Assembly: GCF_036324505.1 (NCBI RefSeq)
Contig: NC_086366.1
Location: forward strand, 8,681,427 to 8,745,426
Source: Eleginops maclovinus
Lineage: Eukaryota; Chordata; Actinopteri; Perciformes; Eleginopidae
Reading direction: 5' to 3'
Length of the DNA: 64,000 nucleotides
The notes under the pieces were generated by a model. The model was not told the origin of the DNA, ran no database searches, and saw only the letters and a program-made list of their open reading frames with translations. The position numbers and the translations under genes were made by a program. Positions 51,799-64,000 of the stretch are shown piece after piece. Position 1 is the first letter of the stretch. Each line of letters starts with the position of its first letter.

Positions 51799-54700
51799 TA
51801 TGTGTCCTATTTGTTTACGTATCAAAGGCATAGGTAAATACAAAGAACATTTTACCAGCTTTTGAGACACGTTTCTTTGGTGTCTGCCTGGCCCAGCGAA
51901 CAGCTTTGTTTAAAAAAATTATTATTAAGAGGTTTCACGTTATCACCCTCAACATATCACCCTCATCTTTCCTCTCTGTAAATGCTTCAGTAATCCTGCA
52001 AACGGAATTTCACAGACAAGCTTGAAACAATTTGCACCTGCCTTCTGAAAACACAATAATTAATTAGAACTGTTTGACACTTGTGCTAAAAGGCCTAACA
52101 AAGATTTGACCTGGTGATTGTTAATCAGCACATGGTTTAACAGCCTTTTTTTTTAATTGGCAGGTGGATACATTGGATCTTGTTTCCCTTTCATGTTAAA
52201 TATAAGAAGGTGAAAGGGAAATTATTTTGAGCTGCATCAGGTATTTAAATAAATGCTTTGTTTTGCTAAGCTCGATCCAAGAGGATAAACTTAGACCTTA
52301 CCGGAAATACTGTACTTTAATGCTGCACAGAGAAAATCTGGGGCAAGAAACTCCTTTGAGAACTATAAAGGAATGACCTGGCTTTGATTTAGTATGCAGG
52401 TTTAGCTTTGCTTCTGTGCCATGGCTTACTCTCCCTCTTTTCTTTGTGTCGCTTCTTTCTGTGGCCTGTCTTTCTTTTTCTTTCTGTGGCTGTCTGTTTG
52501 TTGATCTAATTGGCAATCCATCTGCCTACTACCCTCTGTTACCACTGCCACATACATCTAAACAACAAAGACATAGAAATGACCATCAAGCTTCAGCGGC
52601 CCTTGACCACCAGTTTGGATTCAGGCAGTTTTTGATCTGTAGTGCAATCTTGCCTTTAATCTTTGTTGATTGCAAGAATCAAGTTGGTTGTTTGGAGAAT
52701 ATTAAGAGAATACTTCAGATGCTCTCTGTATGGCAGATTAGGTTTAGGGTTAGGGCAGGTAGGGTATTTGATGTAAAATATATAGATATTTGCAGTTTTA
52801 CGTGAATTAACACTGATACACTTTTGTGACACAGTTGGATCAGTAAATATGTTGCAAAATGTGGGAGGGGACAGAGATGGAAGTAGAATTTTGAGAATGG
52901 GTGGGCAACACAAGACAGCAGTATTTCAAAGAGTAAATACAGAATTACATTTCAGAAGTGCAAAAAAATATAGAAAAGAAAACTAAGTGCTGATGGGGAT
53001 ATCGGGTGGTGGTGCTGTTCTGTCAGTCTTGGCACATCGCCGCTCTCATTACGGTTTCACTCACTGGCTCTAGCCTGCTCTTTGGTCCTCCCCCACGGCT
53101 AGCCCTGGAGCAGGGATCCATCCAGCCCAACCCTCCTGTCAACACAGGCCCAGCTCAGCAGCTCTGGCCGAGGCATCTGTCAGCCCACACAGTCCCCTGT
53201 CAGCCATAGCCTATTCGCTAGTCCATATTGGCACGGCACAGCGGGCAGAAAAGAGTATAATATAGCACAGCAAAGCATCCATCAACAAAGCTCATGGTAA
53301 CACAGCGCAGGACAGCAACGTAGGCATCCATAATAAGCAGACCCTGTGCAAACCCAATCCCCGGTCTCTGAAGGGACTGATAAACAACGACGATACTTTG
53401 TAAAACACAGTTAAAAAAAATGAACATTTAATAAGGTTTTTATGTTAACAAGCATCAGCAAATATTTGCTAGCATTTACAAGCTTTTTTTATGTTAGCAG
53501 AGACTGTGTATTCTGCAGAGGATTATGGGATTGGAGAGGATTCTGCAAAGGGCTGCAAACATGTAGATGTCGTTGGGCTGATTCTGTTGCCAAATATTCA
53601 AATAAATAAAGTCACTTTGGCTAAATAACACAGCTGAAATACTGCATCATTGTGATGGCAGTAGCCAGTTAATGGGATGGATTTTCATTACAAATCGTTC
53701 AACCGTTGCTCGCTATTCCAATCAAGTCGCGTTCCCTGCAAGGGACTTGTTGAATGTGCCAGGGAGAGCCGAGATTTTATAAGTCATGCTGGTGCAACTG
53801 AGCCTTGGCACAACCCAAAGACCCAGGCTCTGCCTCTTCGCGTCTTGACAGCCTTCTCTGTTAGAAAAAAAGCGAGAACTACAGGCAGACAACTGCCCTG
53901 ACAAGTAATGGGGAGGTATCTGCTTTGAGGGCAGTTGCTCATTAGCGACCACAGGAAATAGTTACTACTGAGCATGCTCTTCCCTTTGCACCAAAGATTG
54001 TGGGGACCCTCTGGGGGCTTGAAAAGATCGAGGGAAGACAGACAAAATCGGAGCGCAAGAGGTAGCAGAGAAAATAATGTAGTGCAGATCAAAGAATATA
54101 TCCTTTCATTTTATTTCATGCTGTCCACTTCTGGATAAAATTGTTGCTGGAGAGATGAGAGGGGAAGACAGAACTTAAAGAGAAGGGGACGGATAACCAG
54201 GAAGAGTGGCAGATGGGGTGAGAAAACTAGGATAGCATGAGAAAGATGAGAGGAGGAGTGGTGAGAAGGCAGAGGTGTAAAGAGATGAGATGGAAAGACA
54301 TACAGTAAAGCAACGGGTGACGAGCGTTTGAAGCATCAGAACACGGCTGTGATTGATGTCGAGGAGGGTGGTGGCATGTACAGCACCATGTGTTGTGTAC
54401 TTATTTATCTATTTCTTTGACCCATATGGAGCAGCATATGGTTACCGCTAACTGAAAGGAGGTAAGACAATTAGGGACATATGGATGATAATAATCCCAT
54501 TTGCCTGTATTTATCCAAGCGCCTGCAATAGATTTGGAGTCACACTCACAGTTTGAGTGAAACACAGTTGGAACTGCTTGTCTCACTAAAACATAGTTTT
54601 AGTCGGGTGCATCCTGCTTCATCTCTTTCATTTCCTTATACATTAAATCCTTCTTTCATGACCTGGAAATTGTTGTTTGTCCATAAATCAGCTGCCACAG

Positions 54701-57700
54701 GACAGTTCCTCACACTTTTTGTTTCTGTTAACATATTAGTTGCATGATGAATATATTAAAACTTGCTGAGTAACTAACAGGCATATCTAAATTGTGTTTG
54801 TAACAATCAGAAAGCATTAGTCAGGCTATTTGCCCTTCATATAGCAGAAATCTACAGCTTGCCAAGTCAGGGTAGGACTTTTTTTAATGTTGTGGTAGAC
54901 TAGGGTTCTCTTTTCAAATAAAAAACTCCAAGGAATATTTGTTCCTCCACATCAATCTAAAGTATTATTTTTTTGCCAGAGAATTGCAGTATGGTCTTCC
55001 AGGGAATCAAGATGGCAGCACAAGCAGTTTCACATGGTATAACACTTTACATTAAAGCAAAACGAGGGAAATAGTACAAAAGGAGGGACATTAAGGCCAT
55101 ACCAGCAACATCATAGGGGTATAAAACAGCAACATGTTTCCTTTAAGGCATTTTGTAAAATACTTTTAGAGGTATTTAAAGAAGGCACTGCTCTTAAGGT
55201 AATGATATTTTGCAACTCATTCCATGCCCAGGGAGCATGAACATACAAAGTAGTCTTACCGAGCTCAAAGCACACCCTTGGGGACATTTCAAATAATTCA
55301 ATGAAAAGATCAAGTACTGCAGTTGCTGGTCTGAAAGGATAAAAGGCTGGAGATATTAGTAGGTAGTTTGCCTAACAATGTATTGACAATAAACAGCCAC
55401 AGTTATCTGCTCCGAGAGGACCATCGATTTCTTTAAAAAATAAATCGTGTGGGTGTGCATTCTTTTTTAAATGGTCTGTAGTGTGAAATGCAGAATCTGA
55501 TGTTATAATGTAGGGATAAAGCAGCTTTCATGTAAATCACATTAGCATAGTCTTATACAGAAATAAAGGTTGTTTTCTTTCTCAGAGTAAAAGCATTTTT
55601 TTATAGAAAATGTTTTTGTACGAAATGGCATTCATTTAGTTTTTTTCTGTAATGCAGGACCACTTTTTTAACAATTAAAGCTGCAGTAATACAACATTAT
55701 CTTGCCAGGGCAGCACTGTGTAGTTCATCTGTAGTCTTTGTCTAGACTTTAAAAGTTACCTATTTGTCATCAGTAATTATCGATTGAGGAAAGGTTCCTG
55801 GGATCAGACAGGGTGAGATAGTTGCTAAAAGAAAATCACAAACTTAAAGGCAAATCGATCATAAGTTGGAAATGTTACTATTACTTTTCAAGGATACATT
55901 GTTTGTGACACATGACACGTGTTGCAAGACTATTCCTAAACTCTGTGTGCAGTAGACAGTTGTATTAATGCTTACAAGATCAGGATTCAGGATTGGTAAC
56001 AGCATGCTGTTAAGTATAATGTATGTTTGTGAAAGAGACAACATAAAGAAACTGGCGTCATGATTCTATTCACGTCTCCGCTCTCTGTCCTTCATTACAT
56101 GCTTTTGTTTTTTCACCTGCTCCCATTTACTTCACGGTGCGAGACAAGAGATAACAAGGGGAGAGAGGAAGCAAGCTCATTGAAAACAAACAAGATGCAG
56201 CCGTACAGTCAGCATGGAGAGTTTAGAGATTCACTGACATCCCCTAAAAGCTGTTAAACGTGTCACTTTATTTTTCACAAATGTAAAGCTTTGTCGCTAA
56301 TGAGTTAAGGAATGATCAATCCCAGCATTAAAACGTTTACACAAAGTGAGCAATTAATTTTTTAGGAATCTAATAAAAACAAACTCATCGGGTTGTATGT
56401 CACAAAGAATCTGGTAATGTTTATGTATAAGATGGCTCTTGAGATAAAGCAAATATGCAAATACTGGTTTAACCAATGCAATATTGACCACTCTCTTCCA
56501 CACTGCAGGACAGAGTTATAGACTGGACTGAATAAATGTTGGTCATCTGGCTTCTTCAATTAACCTTATTCAGTAAAACTTCATAAATGCAAGAAAGCAA
56601 CCAGATTTTTGGCATGAGTACAAACAGACAGGAAACAGACATGCACAGACAGACAATTATATGCAAATAGCTGTATGGAACTGTGTTGAGCTGGTAGTGC
56701 AGTTGCATTTTAGTGATCAGGTCGTTATTAAAAATAATAATAATAGATTAAATAACAAATATAATGGCATGGCAGATGGGATTTTTTTTTCTTTTCGTGC
56801 CCATCCCTCTCTGTGCCCATTTGTAAAGAACCCGCGTAGGCTACACCACGCCTCTTGATCTGTGTTTGGAGTGCATGGGTATTAACCTACATTGGCTTTT
56901 CCGTGCTGCTCACAGACCTAGAGACCAGCCGCAATACCAAATCAGGCCAAAGACAAAAATTGCAGGTCCCTTCCTTACTACCTTTCTGTTGATTTATATG
57001 CACCACTGCCCTGCGCACTGGATTTTGATCTCAACTACAAACCTAAGTAAAGTTTCATGGCTGTGAATCTTGCGCAGTTATAGTGCTGTCGAGGTAACAG
57101 CATCTGTCACCAGACAGACAAATTAAAACTGTGATGACATACATAGCCTCACAAAAGGAAAACATGCCAGCCACACGCTGTGGCAGCTGTTAATGAGGCA
57201 AGGCTTTGGGAATGTGCACTCCAGTGATTTTTTGGGAACAGGTGTTAATTGTGGTATGGAGATGGTTTCCAGCTTTGACAGTGATGGATGGCAACCAATA
57301 TATGAATGAGAAACACGGAATTCACTTGAAAAACTTTAGAAGGGTTCTTGAAAACATATTGACGCAGGTGTGCTTTCTTGATAAGGCTTCTGTGTTTTGC
57401 TCAAATTTCAAAGATGATTCCAAGATATTTATAATGGTTCACTCATCCAACTCCTTTTCTGGACTGCCTTCTGAAAGCAAGCACCAACCACCTCTGAGTG
57501 AAGTTGAAATCCAGCATTGTATTGTCCCACCACTTTAAATTAAATAGAGGGGAGCCATGTTCTTGGTCAGAGCCTGAGTGGAGGACTGTGTAGTCAGCGC
57601 ATGCAAAGAGGTGGCAGTTCGGATGGATGCTTTCACAGTCAGTGTAGAAACTGAACACGAGGAGGGATAGGAACACACCCGTGTAGTGCACTTGTGTTGG

Positions 57701-59023
57701 TTTTCAGTGTGAGTCACCAGTTTCTACGTGAGGATGACAGGCTACATGGTGTTAAATCCAAAATAAATATTTACAAATGGAAGTCTGGCAAAGTTCCGCT
57801 CTCCTCCAGGTCACTTTGAATCTAGCAGGACAATCTTAGCATCATGTTCTGGGTATATTTATGAATATATATATAGAAAATATGTTGTTTGTTCTTTAAA
57901 AGCAGAGCTGTTTTGACTTGAATACAAGGACAAATTTAGAATTACACCAAAAGGGCCTACCCTTCATGGGTGATTTGCAGAGGTTGAATCTCCAGACTTT
58001 TAAATGAAATACTGTTTATGGATTTAAAGTATGTAAGTAAAGCTCCATTTTACTCTTTCAGATGTTTCCTCTGGATTCACAAAGTCTGCACTTTTATAGT
58101 TTTTTAGTTGTTGTTCATAAAGCCTAGCTCTCCATCAATACAGGAAAATGTGTCTGAATAAGATTAGGATGAAGTTAATTATAAAGTATTTTAATTAAAC
58201 CTTTGAAGACATCTGAAACAAAAGGGAATTCACTTTTAAAGCTGTTCACTTCAGAGGGAGGAAAGTAGAGGGTAGATGTCAAAGCGAGTCAATAAATACA
58301 GTGAGTTATCTGGGCTCGACACAAAGGGAAGGAACATCAACAGGGATTCAAGCTGCGAGTACAAGCCTTCAACAAATCTGACATCCAGCTCCCACTGGGT
58401 AATAGGCAGGGGTGACTGCACCACCACTTGTGTTCATCACCCGGGGTCACCTGCCAAAGACAGCCTCACTCCACTGCCTCCCTAATCTGCTTCATTGTAG
58501 CCCAACACACTCCACAGCCATGTGCACAGCCTAGTCGCCTGGAGTCGCCAGAATTTGCATGTGGGGAGCATCGAGTGTCGGCTAGCATTACGGCTGATAT
58601 CCATTCTCATTGATTCCGACGTCCTCTCACATTTACATTTATTCATTAGGCAGACGCCCGGCTACCATCCCTCTTGTGCGAGTTGTCTTAGCTCACGCTT
58701 ACTCGGAGTAATGTTCTGACTGTCTGCAACAAGGAGTAAACAACAGGATACCAGTGTCTTTCCTCATCCATAGAAATAGGCTGACTGTTAAAGTAGATGT
58801 ATTTATCAGAGAGTGAAGGAAGGAAGAGAGACGGGGGTAAAGACGTAGCTGTTTTTAAAGACCTGAATGAGAGATGTGCCAAGTTGTATGTTAACCTTAA
58901 CTAACCTTAACTGTGAGAAAAGTTCCTACAAATATCTACAAAAATCCACATTTCATCTTTCATTATAAGTTTACATATTATGAAATGAAGGATGTCACGT
59001 CATTTAATTTGAAGTAAACCCTT
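51799..59023. other. Non-coding intronic sequence, possible dispersed-repeat remnant
   Basis: No exon recognised. About 55040-55700 (GCAACTCATTCCATGCCCAG, GGGGACATTTCAAATAA) resembles the 3' region of a dispersed teleost repeat, without ends. A purine-rich strand lies at 54140-54300. A frame at 57206-57538 (110 codons) lacks any domain. Confidence 0.45.
52738..52762 (+). repeat. Degenerate telomere-like (TTAGGG) patch
   Basis: TTAGGTTTAGGGTTAGGG followed by CAGGTAGGG: about three TTAGGG-like units, too short to prove anything. Confidence 0.55.
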
Positions 59024-59073
59024 TTGTTTCTCTTAACTTCCCTTAACATTACTTGTTCTTCTTGTTCCTGCAG

Positions 59074-59218
59074 GTGTTATGTGGATGACAAAGTGTCCAA
59101 AGTGGCCTGGCTCAATCGATCCAACATCATCTTTGCCGGCCAGGACAAGTGGTCTCTGGACCCCAGAGTAGATCTGGTCACTAAAGGACAGCTTGAGTAC
59201 AGCCTGCGCATACAGAAG
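59074..59218 (+). CDS. lsamp: Internal exon of an IgLON cell-adhesion gene (first half of Ig domain 1), lsamp-like
   Basis: Seen: a pyrimidine-rich tract ends in CAG at 59071-59073. An open segment of one base plus 48 codons follows, then AAG|GTAACA, with the donor at 59219. The first base completes an Arg codon; the next codon is the Cys (59075-59077) that forms the Ig1 disulfide. Family landmarks are KVAWLNRS (Trp at 59108, N-glycosylation sequon Asn-Arg-Ser at 59114-59122), [14 protein letters not shown] and LEYSLRIQK. Known: IgLON proteins (LSAMP, NTM, OPCML, NEGR1, IgLON5) are GPI-anchored neuronal adhesion proteins with three Ig domains. SKVAWLNRS with LEYSLRIQK fits LSAMP better than NEGR1 (SKGAWLNRS) or NTM/OPCML (TRVAWLNRS). 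Frames upstream of the acceptor are not Ig-like, so the exon does start here. Other IgLON paralogues, or an lsamp duplicate, remain possible. Confidence 0.88.
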
Positions 59219-59964
59219 GTAACACTGACTTAGAAACCGCACCAGAATGTTATTTTTTATTCTTTGATTTCATCGTCTGTTTTAATAACAGCTGCATTAA
59301 GAGATGGGATTACACTTTTTTTTTCCTTAGGATAACATGACAAGAAACATAACCTTGATATGCAATGCTGTTTTTGTCTATTCCTTTAAACCCTTTTTTG
59401 TGCATTAACAACCACGGATAATCATTTTGAACTGGACTAATGTGAGAGTGGTATCAGTATATTCACCCTCTGCTAGACAAATGAGATTATCCCCCCAAAA
59501 TGTTAAAGTTATAATTGACATGTATTATCAGTTCAGCAAGTCTTTCTAAAAATAATATATTTTTCTCATAAAAGATAAATAACGTTTCTAAAATGTCAAT
59601 GCAGGGAGGTCTGCTGAAATACTGATCATTTCCTTCATTCAGCCATTCAACACCATTTCAAGTCAGATCAACTTGTGTATACGTTTTGACTTCATAAAAG
59701 TTGCATGAATTATAAATCAAAAAATGTTTATTACCTTGTAAAGTTGATTTAGTCGATTCAACTAATCAATGAATTATGCTTTTCAGTGAAGAATCATAAA
59801 AGTGTATTTGGAAAATTGTGAGGATGTATATTATAGTGAAAATGAAAATGATAAAGCAGGAAGTCTGGAAAAAGTAACATGGAAGAAGATGTGATGCTCT
59901 GCCAGGCATACTATAAGATATCTTCAAACTAATGAAATCACAATATTCCATGTATTGTGTATAG
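59219..59964 (+). other. Intron splitting IgLON Ig domain 1 (746 bp, GT-AG, phase 0)
   Basis: The intron runs from the donor GTAACA at 59219 to the acceptor ATAG ending at 59964. It is AT-rich and unremarkable, with no transposon ends or open frames of note. It separates the two cysteine-bearing halves of the Ig1 domain after the Lys of the RIQK motif. Confidence 0.85.
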
Positions 59965-60052
59965 GTGGATGTGTATGATGAGGGGTCATACACCTGCTCC
60001 ATACAGACAAAGCAGCAGCCCAAGACCTCACAGGTCTACCTCATTGTACAAG
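59965..60052 (+). CDS. lsamp: Next internal exon of the same IgLON gene (second half of Ig domain 1)
   Basis: Seen: the acceptor ATAG is at 59961-59964. Then come 29 codons plus one base, followed by GTAAGT at 60053, a near-consensus donor. The exon reads [12 protein letters not shown] then [11 protein letters not shown]. It carries the tyrosine-corner pattern (D-x-G-x-Y-x-C) and the second Ig1 cysteine (59995-59997), which should pair with the Cys at 59075 in the previous exon. The previous exon ends in phase 0 and this one starts in phase 0, so RIQK joins VDVYDEG exactly as in LSAMP. The trailing G fits the first base of the Val that opens the linker to Ig2 (VPPK in relatives). The two exons sum to 233 nt. 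[10 protein letters not shown] favours LSAMP over NTM/OPCML (KTSRVHLIVQ). The Ig2 exon was not found before the window ends. Confidence 0.88.
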
Positions 60053-60794
60053 GTAAGTGGCACCTACCCATACAGTAGACACAAGCAGCACACAACACAC
60101 AACATATCCATGCCAGCGGGACCGATTTACACTTGGAAATTGTCTCAATATAGTATATTCCAAACAGAAACTAGAACACGTTTTAAATAATTATGTTAGA
60201 TGACTTGAGAGTCAATCACATCATTGTCCAACAGCACACAAGCATCAAACTACAGTGTCACCAAACTCTGTTATTAAATGTTGAAATGTGTCCCTCTAAG
60301 GTGTCTGTAAGGAAAATATCTGAATATTTATTGTCAGGGAAAAACTGCTCCATGTCACCAACCCCCGCCTACAGCAATATAATTCCTTGTTCCAGTTCAA
60401 ATTAATCTTGAGTACATTTCAAAAGCCTTGAGCATTAGTTTTCCATTTCAAAGAAAAGAAAAGTTATTTCTCCTGAACGGAGACAGCAAGAAAGTTGAGA
60501 GCAAGAGAGATAAGGTGCTGCAGGGTTTGATCGGCTTGGAGGGTTGAATATACATATATATATTTACTATATATGTGTCACCAAAATGCCTTCCAAAAGT
60601 TATCTTTTGAGTTCTATGGTTGTACTTACGGAGGTTGAAAAGAAATCAATGCTGTTCCAGTTCTTGTACCTGAAGAGTACCTTTTGTGTCTGATGAAAAG
60701 GTTTATGCATCAATGTTTGTTATTCTACATGTTGTTCCCTGTGCCATGACTTAGTTTAAAATAAAAAAAATTATTGAGAATATTATAAAACAAG

Positions 60795-60813
60795 TAACCC
60801 TAACCCTAACCCT
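60795..60813 (-). repeat. Short interstitial telomere-like repeat
   Basis: (TAACCC)3 on the + strand, equal to three TTAGGG units on the minus strand. Confidence 0.75.
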
Positions 60814-63702
60814 TTCCCATAAAGGCATTTTCCAAATTAACTAACTTTGTTTTCAAATCAAAGCTTTTAATGGTTGATAACAAATAACAAATGCCTGCAG
60901 GGTTTATATGTTCCTGGAGCCAGCAGTTTCTTAGCTTTATTAAGTTCAACCAAAACTAAACTTGTTTACACATTGATTTTTTTACGGACTAAAGAACAAG
61001 ACATAACAAGTTATTAACTAAGTTTTATCTTTGCTTGTTGAGCCAGGCTAGCTGTTTATTCCTTTTTCAGTCTGTGTGTAAGCTTACTGTAAATGTACAC
61101 TTCATCCATCAAACGTGTATAGCTGAATTTTAACTAGTCTTAAAGGAAGAGAGAAATTGCAAACAAACAAGCTTGGCTGTAGCAACCTCATTAAAGCCAA
61201 TATTTATATAAGATCATATTTATAGCAACTGCAGGCTTTTGACGGTTTATTTATTTTTAAACTGACAGAATACTTGGCCTTTTTAGTTTTACTTTAAACC
61301 TTTGAAACATTTCTGAAGTGCCGGTAAGCTCTCGGGACCATGAAAGCTTAAGAGCAATAAAAACATTGAGCTGTGCATCAAGGCCAAAAAAAAAGGGAAC
61401 ATTATCCATCAGAATGCCACTGCCAAGTCTCTGTAGTCTTGTTTTTCAAAGTCACTGTTAGTTGAAAGATTGTGCTCTTACCCTGTCAGAAAAAGGCTGC
61501 CTGATTGACACGGGTGCAATACCTGAGCACTCAATAGTTTGATCACTTGTAGGTTGTTTTTTTGCATGTCTGGGAATGTATTTCTTTATGTGTTTTGTTT
61601 TTAGCGACAGATACTTAAACTTTCATCTGTCCATTACCCCAAAAAGAAATGCTGAGGATAGAAATGTGCTGTATATGTACAGTAACACATGTTTCAGCTC
61701 AAAACATTACACCACCTTTCATTCTTAGATCGATCAGAATTTGTTTTGACTGCCCTTTCCATTTTAAAACCACTGCCTGCCTGACGTGAAACCTGACCCC
61801 ATATAAATTCTACCAGCTGTCATTAGGGGAAATGCACCACAGTGTAATTTCACCGCTCATAGTAGCTACCAGCGACTTCCTATCCTGCTGTGAACTTAAG
61901 ACCATCCATTTATAACATTTTAAAGGTCAATATGTGAATTGACACTCCTCTTCTTGGATCCATGGCAGCAAATTGCCTCTCTTTCCCAGAATCCATTGTG
62001 TCCGATTATTTAGAGCTTGATCATTGGAATGTCCTGCGCCGACTTCCAGAGTTTCTGTCGGCTGCCTCGTTTATCAGGACTAATGCGACAGCTATAGCCA
62101 AACATTGATTCTGTTGCTTTCTTTCCCTGCTACTTTGTCCTCTGCTCTCCCTCTCAGTCCCATTCAATGTTGCTGCCATTGTTAGCTCATCTGTTGTATT
62201 TACCCGCTCCGTGGGTGTAATCTTCTCTTTGACGATCAGTTCAGCATCTTTCTATCTAAATTGTTGTGCAGTCATGAAGGCGGACATTTCTTGCAGTTAC
62301 CATGCAGGTGATACTGCGCGCTTGCACTGTGAAGTTCTTATTTACTTTTAAATGTTAGTCAAACATTGAAGAAAGATGTGAGAGAACTACTGAGTCCAAA
62401 ATACTGATTAAATGCAAAGGGTAGGAAGTAAAATCCTTCTTCATGAACAATCCCCTTCTTATTGAACTTCTACTTACAGTGGATAGTTTTATCCAATAAC
62501 TTTTCTATCCTTTATGTAGGTGTAAGACTTTTTGGGGAAGATAAAAATGTGTCTTTGTGTGTGGCTGCATACCATCACATGCAGCCAAGAACCTGAACCA
62601 ACCTTGCAAAACCCAATCAACTCTGCAGGATAATAATTCACCCTGTCTTCATCTTTTAATGGGTATGAAAATGTTCCAAGCATCAAACATTGCCCCTGGT
62701 TACAGAACCAAGAGTGGGTTCACATAACCAAAGCTGACAATTTTCTGCTAGCAGGGACAGGAACATAATTGGAAAACAAATGATCAGACAAAGTAAATTT
62801 GCGGTCGATGAAAAAGTGGCGAAGTCGCTGGGCTCAGACAAGTGGTACCAAGAAGCAGGGTCACTGCACATGACAAGAATCCAAATATAATAGCAGGCTT
62901 TCCACCCCAATCCAATTTAATTGTGGTTAAACACAGACATACTGTAGAACTTTGACCAAAGCCCAGGCAAGTTTTGTGATGGTTTGAAGGTTTCACTTTG
63001 ATTTTGTCTATTAGCTAGTTTGGTCAGTTTTGTGCCTGTATAAAAGTAAGTAGTATGTGTTAGTATGCACAATGTGTGTGTTCTCTCTGGGTTGTTTTAG
63101 TAGGGGTTCAGTTCAAATCATTACATTTGTAAACCTGCTCACTTCACTTTTCAAAAAGCCTACAGAGAAGTATTATAGAATAATATGCACTTTATGGAAC
63201 TTCTTTCAACACACCATTTGATCAAGATGGAACAGGTGTTTAATGTAGACGCTGCTGCATCTGACACCAATCCCAGAGAGAGGGGGACAGTCTGTGCTTT
63301 CACATTATTAAATCATGTCTGTAGCCCATTTTTTTACATTATCAGACCAGTCAATTAAAAAACATCTTCTTACTTACATGCGCGGCCTGTCAACATGTAA
63401 TCAGATTTTAAATATATCAAATATTCTTGCTGAGATATCTTTCTTCCTGAGAAAAATGTCTGGAGTGTTTTGTCATCTAAATATAAATTGGAAAAGATGT
63501 TAAGCCTCAACATCCACAATCAGATCTTTGACAAAAATGTTTGGATCGTAGACCTACTATATTAAAATGATGGATTTAAATGTAAGCTTCTTGGTCAGTC
63601 TGCAAAAATTTGAAAATCTATTAGTTTGATTAGTTAAAAAGTTGGTTCAGATATTCATGGCCACAAAAGGATGAAGTCCACAGCGACATATAATATACGT
63701 TT

Positions 63703-63742
63703 GGGAACACCAAATGTGAAGTCCATCGCATTTGGTGTTCCC
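63703..63742. repeat. Perfect 14-bp hairpin with 12-nt loop
   Basis: Arms GGGAACACCAAATG (63703-63716) and CATTTGGTGTTCCC (63729-63742) are exact reverse complements. The loop is TGAAGTCCATCG. A related ATGAAGTCCA lies upstream at 63671-63680. Confidence 0.85.
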
Positions 63743-64000
63743 TTGATTTCTAAAGGCACTTTGAGGTGGGCATTATCAACATTTAGTGAAATGACTCAGC
63801 CACCATTGGATATTGCTCAATGCACTGCTGTGCCTTATTAAGAAGTGCTCTCATGACTGTAGACCCTCTTGTTCAAATCCCACCACTACATTATTTTGAG
63901 AAATTTGGGTGGGGAAGTGATGTTAATGAGAGTATTGTTGGGAAGGGCCTCGCTTAAAATAATATAATAAATAAGCTTTATTGCCGTAATCACTTTTATT

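Larger units (their letters stand above)
60053..64000 (+). other. Downstream intron of the IgLON gene (partial)
   Basis: Begins with the donor GTAAGT. No exon matching the expected Ig2 start (VPPK then a V-N-E-G-S-N-like segment) was found, so the intron extends past the window. Small features are listed separately; no transposon ends seen. Confidence 0.7.

Noticed and set aside
57206..57538. 110-codon + strand frame just upstream of the IgLON exons
   Set aside because: Not Ig-like, so it cannot be the missing first part of Ig1; no splice-site pattern of an exon.
63868..63886. B-box-like TTGTTCAAATCCCACC near the right edge
   Set aside because: No A box or tRNA fold upstream; an isolated match to a short consensus.

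Overview
The window is vertebrate nuclear DNA, almost certainly from a ray-finned (percomorph-like) fish. It has almost no coding capacity, very long GT/CA microsatellites, a tRNA-derived SINE, and several small TIR-bounded DNA transposons of teleost type. Nearly every open frame is a chance frame or microsatellite translation. Nothing looks bacterial or viral, and there is no CRISPR array, operon or rRNA gene.

The only host gene I can support is an IgLON-family cell-adhesion gene on the + strand, best matched to lsamp. Two internal exons are visible, 59074-59218 and 59965-60052. Both have canonical splice sites and compatible phases, and together they encode the first Ig domain from its first to just past its second conserved cysteine. 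The signal-peptide exon(s) upstream and the exons for Ig2, Ig3 and the GPI signal downstream were not found, so about 59 kb to the left and 4 kb to the right are read as introns of this gene. That fits the very large first introns known for IgLON genes.

Intron landscape, left to right: a (GT)81 tract and a 72-bp GT-rich minisatellite (0.58-1.2 kb); a 739-bp TTAA-flanked, Kolobok-like MITE with a decayed THAP fragment (7.15-7.89 kb); an old direct tandem duplication (15.9-21.2 kb) whose second copy carries an 854-bp hAT-type MITE missing from the first; a truncated SINE between two GT tracts (25.2-25.5 kb); a (CA)53 tract (32.4 kb); a head-to-tail SINE pair with a B box (39.9-40.4 kb); an AT-rich, homeodomain-motif-rich stretch with a short inverted repeat nearby (44.4-45.0 kb); a 586-bp PIF/Harbinger-like element with a MADF-like mini-ORF (47.7-48.3 kb); and a 2,424-bp hAT element with a perfect 8-bp target duplication, itself interrupted by a 622-bp hAT-type MITE with its own perfect 8-bp duplication (49.4-51.8 kb).

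I found no convincing new biological system. The best leads are the nested hAT pair with all four boundaries intact, and the intronic tandem duplication, where each copy serves as a reference for what was inserted into or lost from the other. Family names rest on remembered motifs and termini; no database search was possible.
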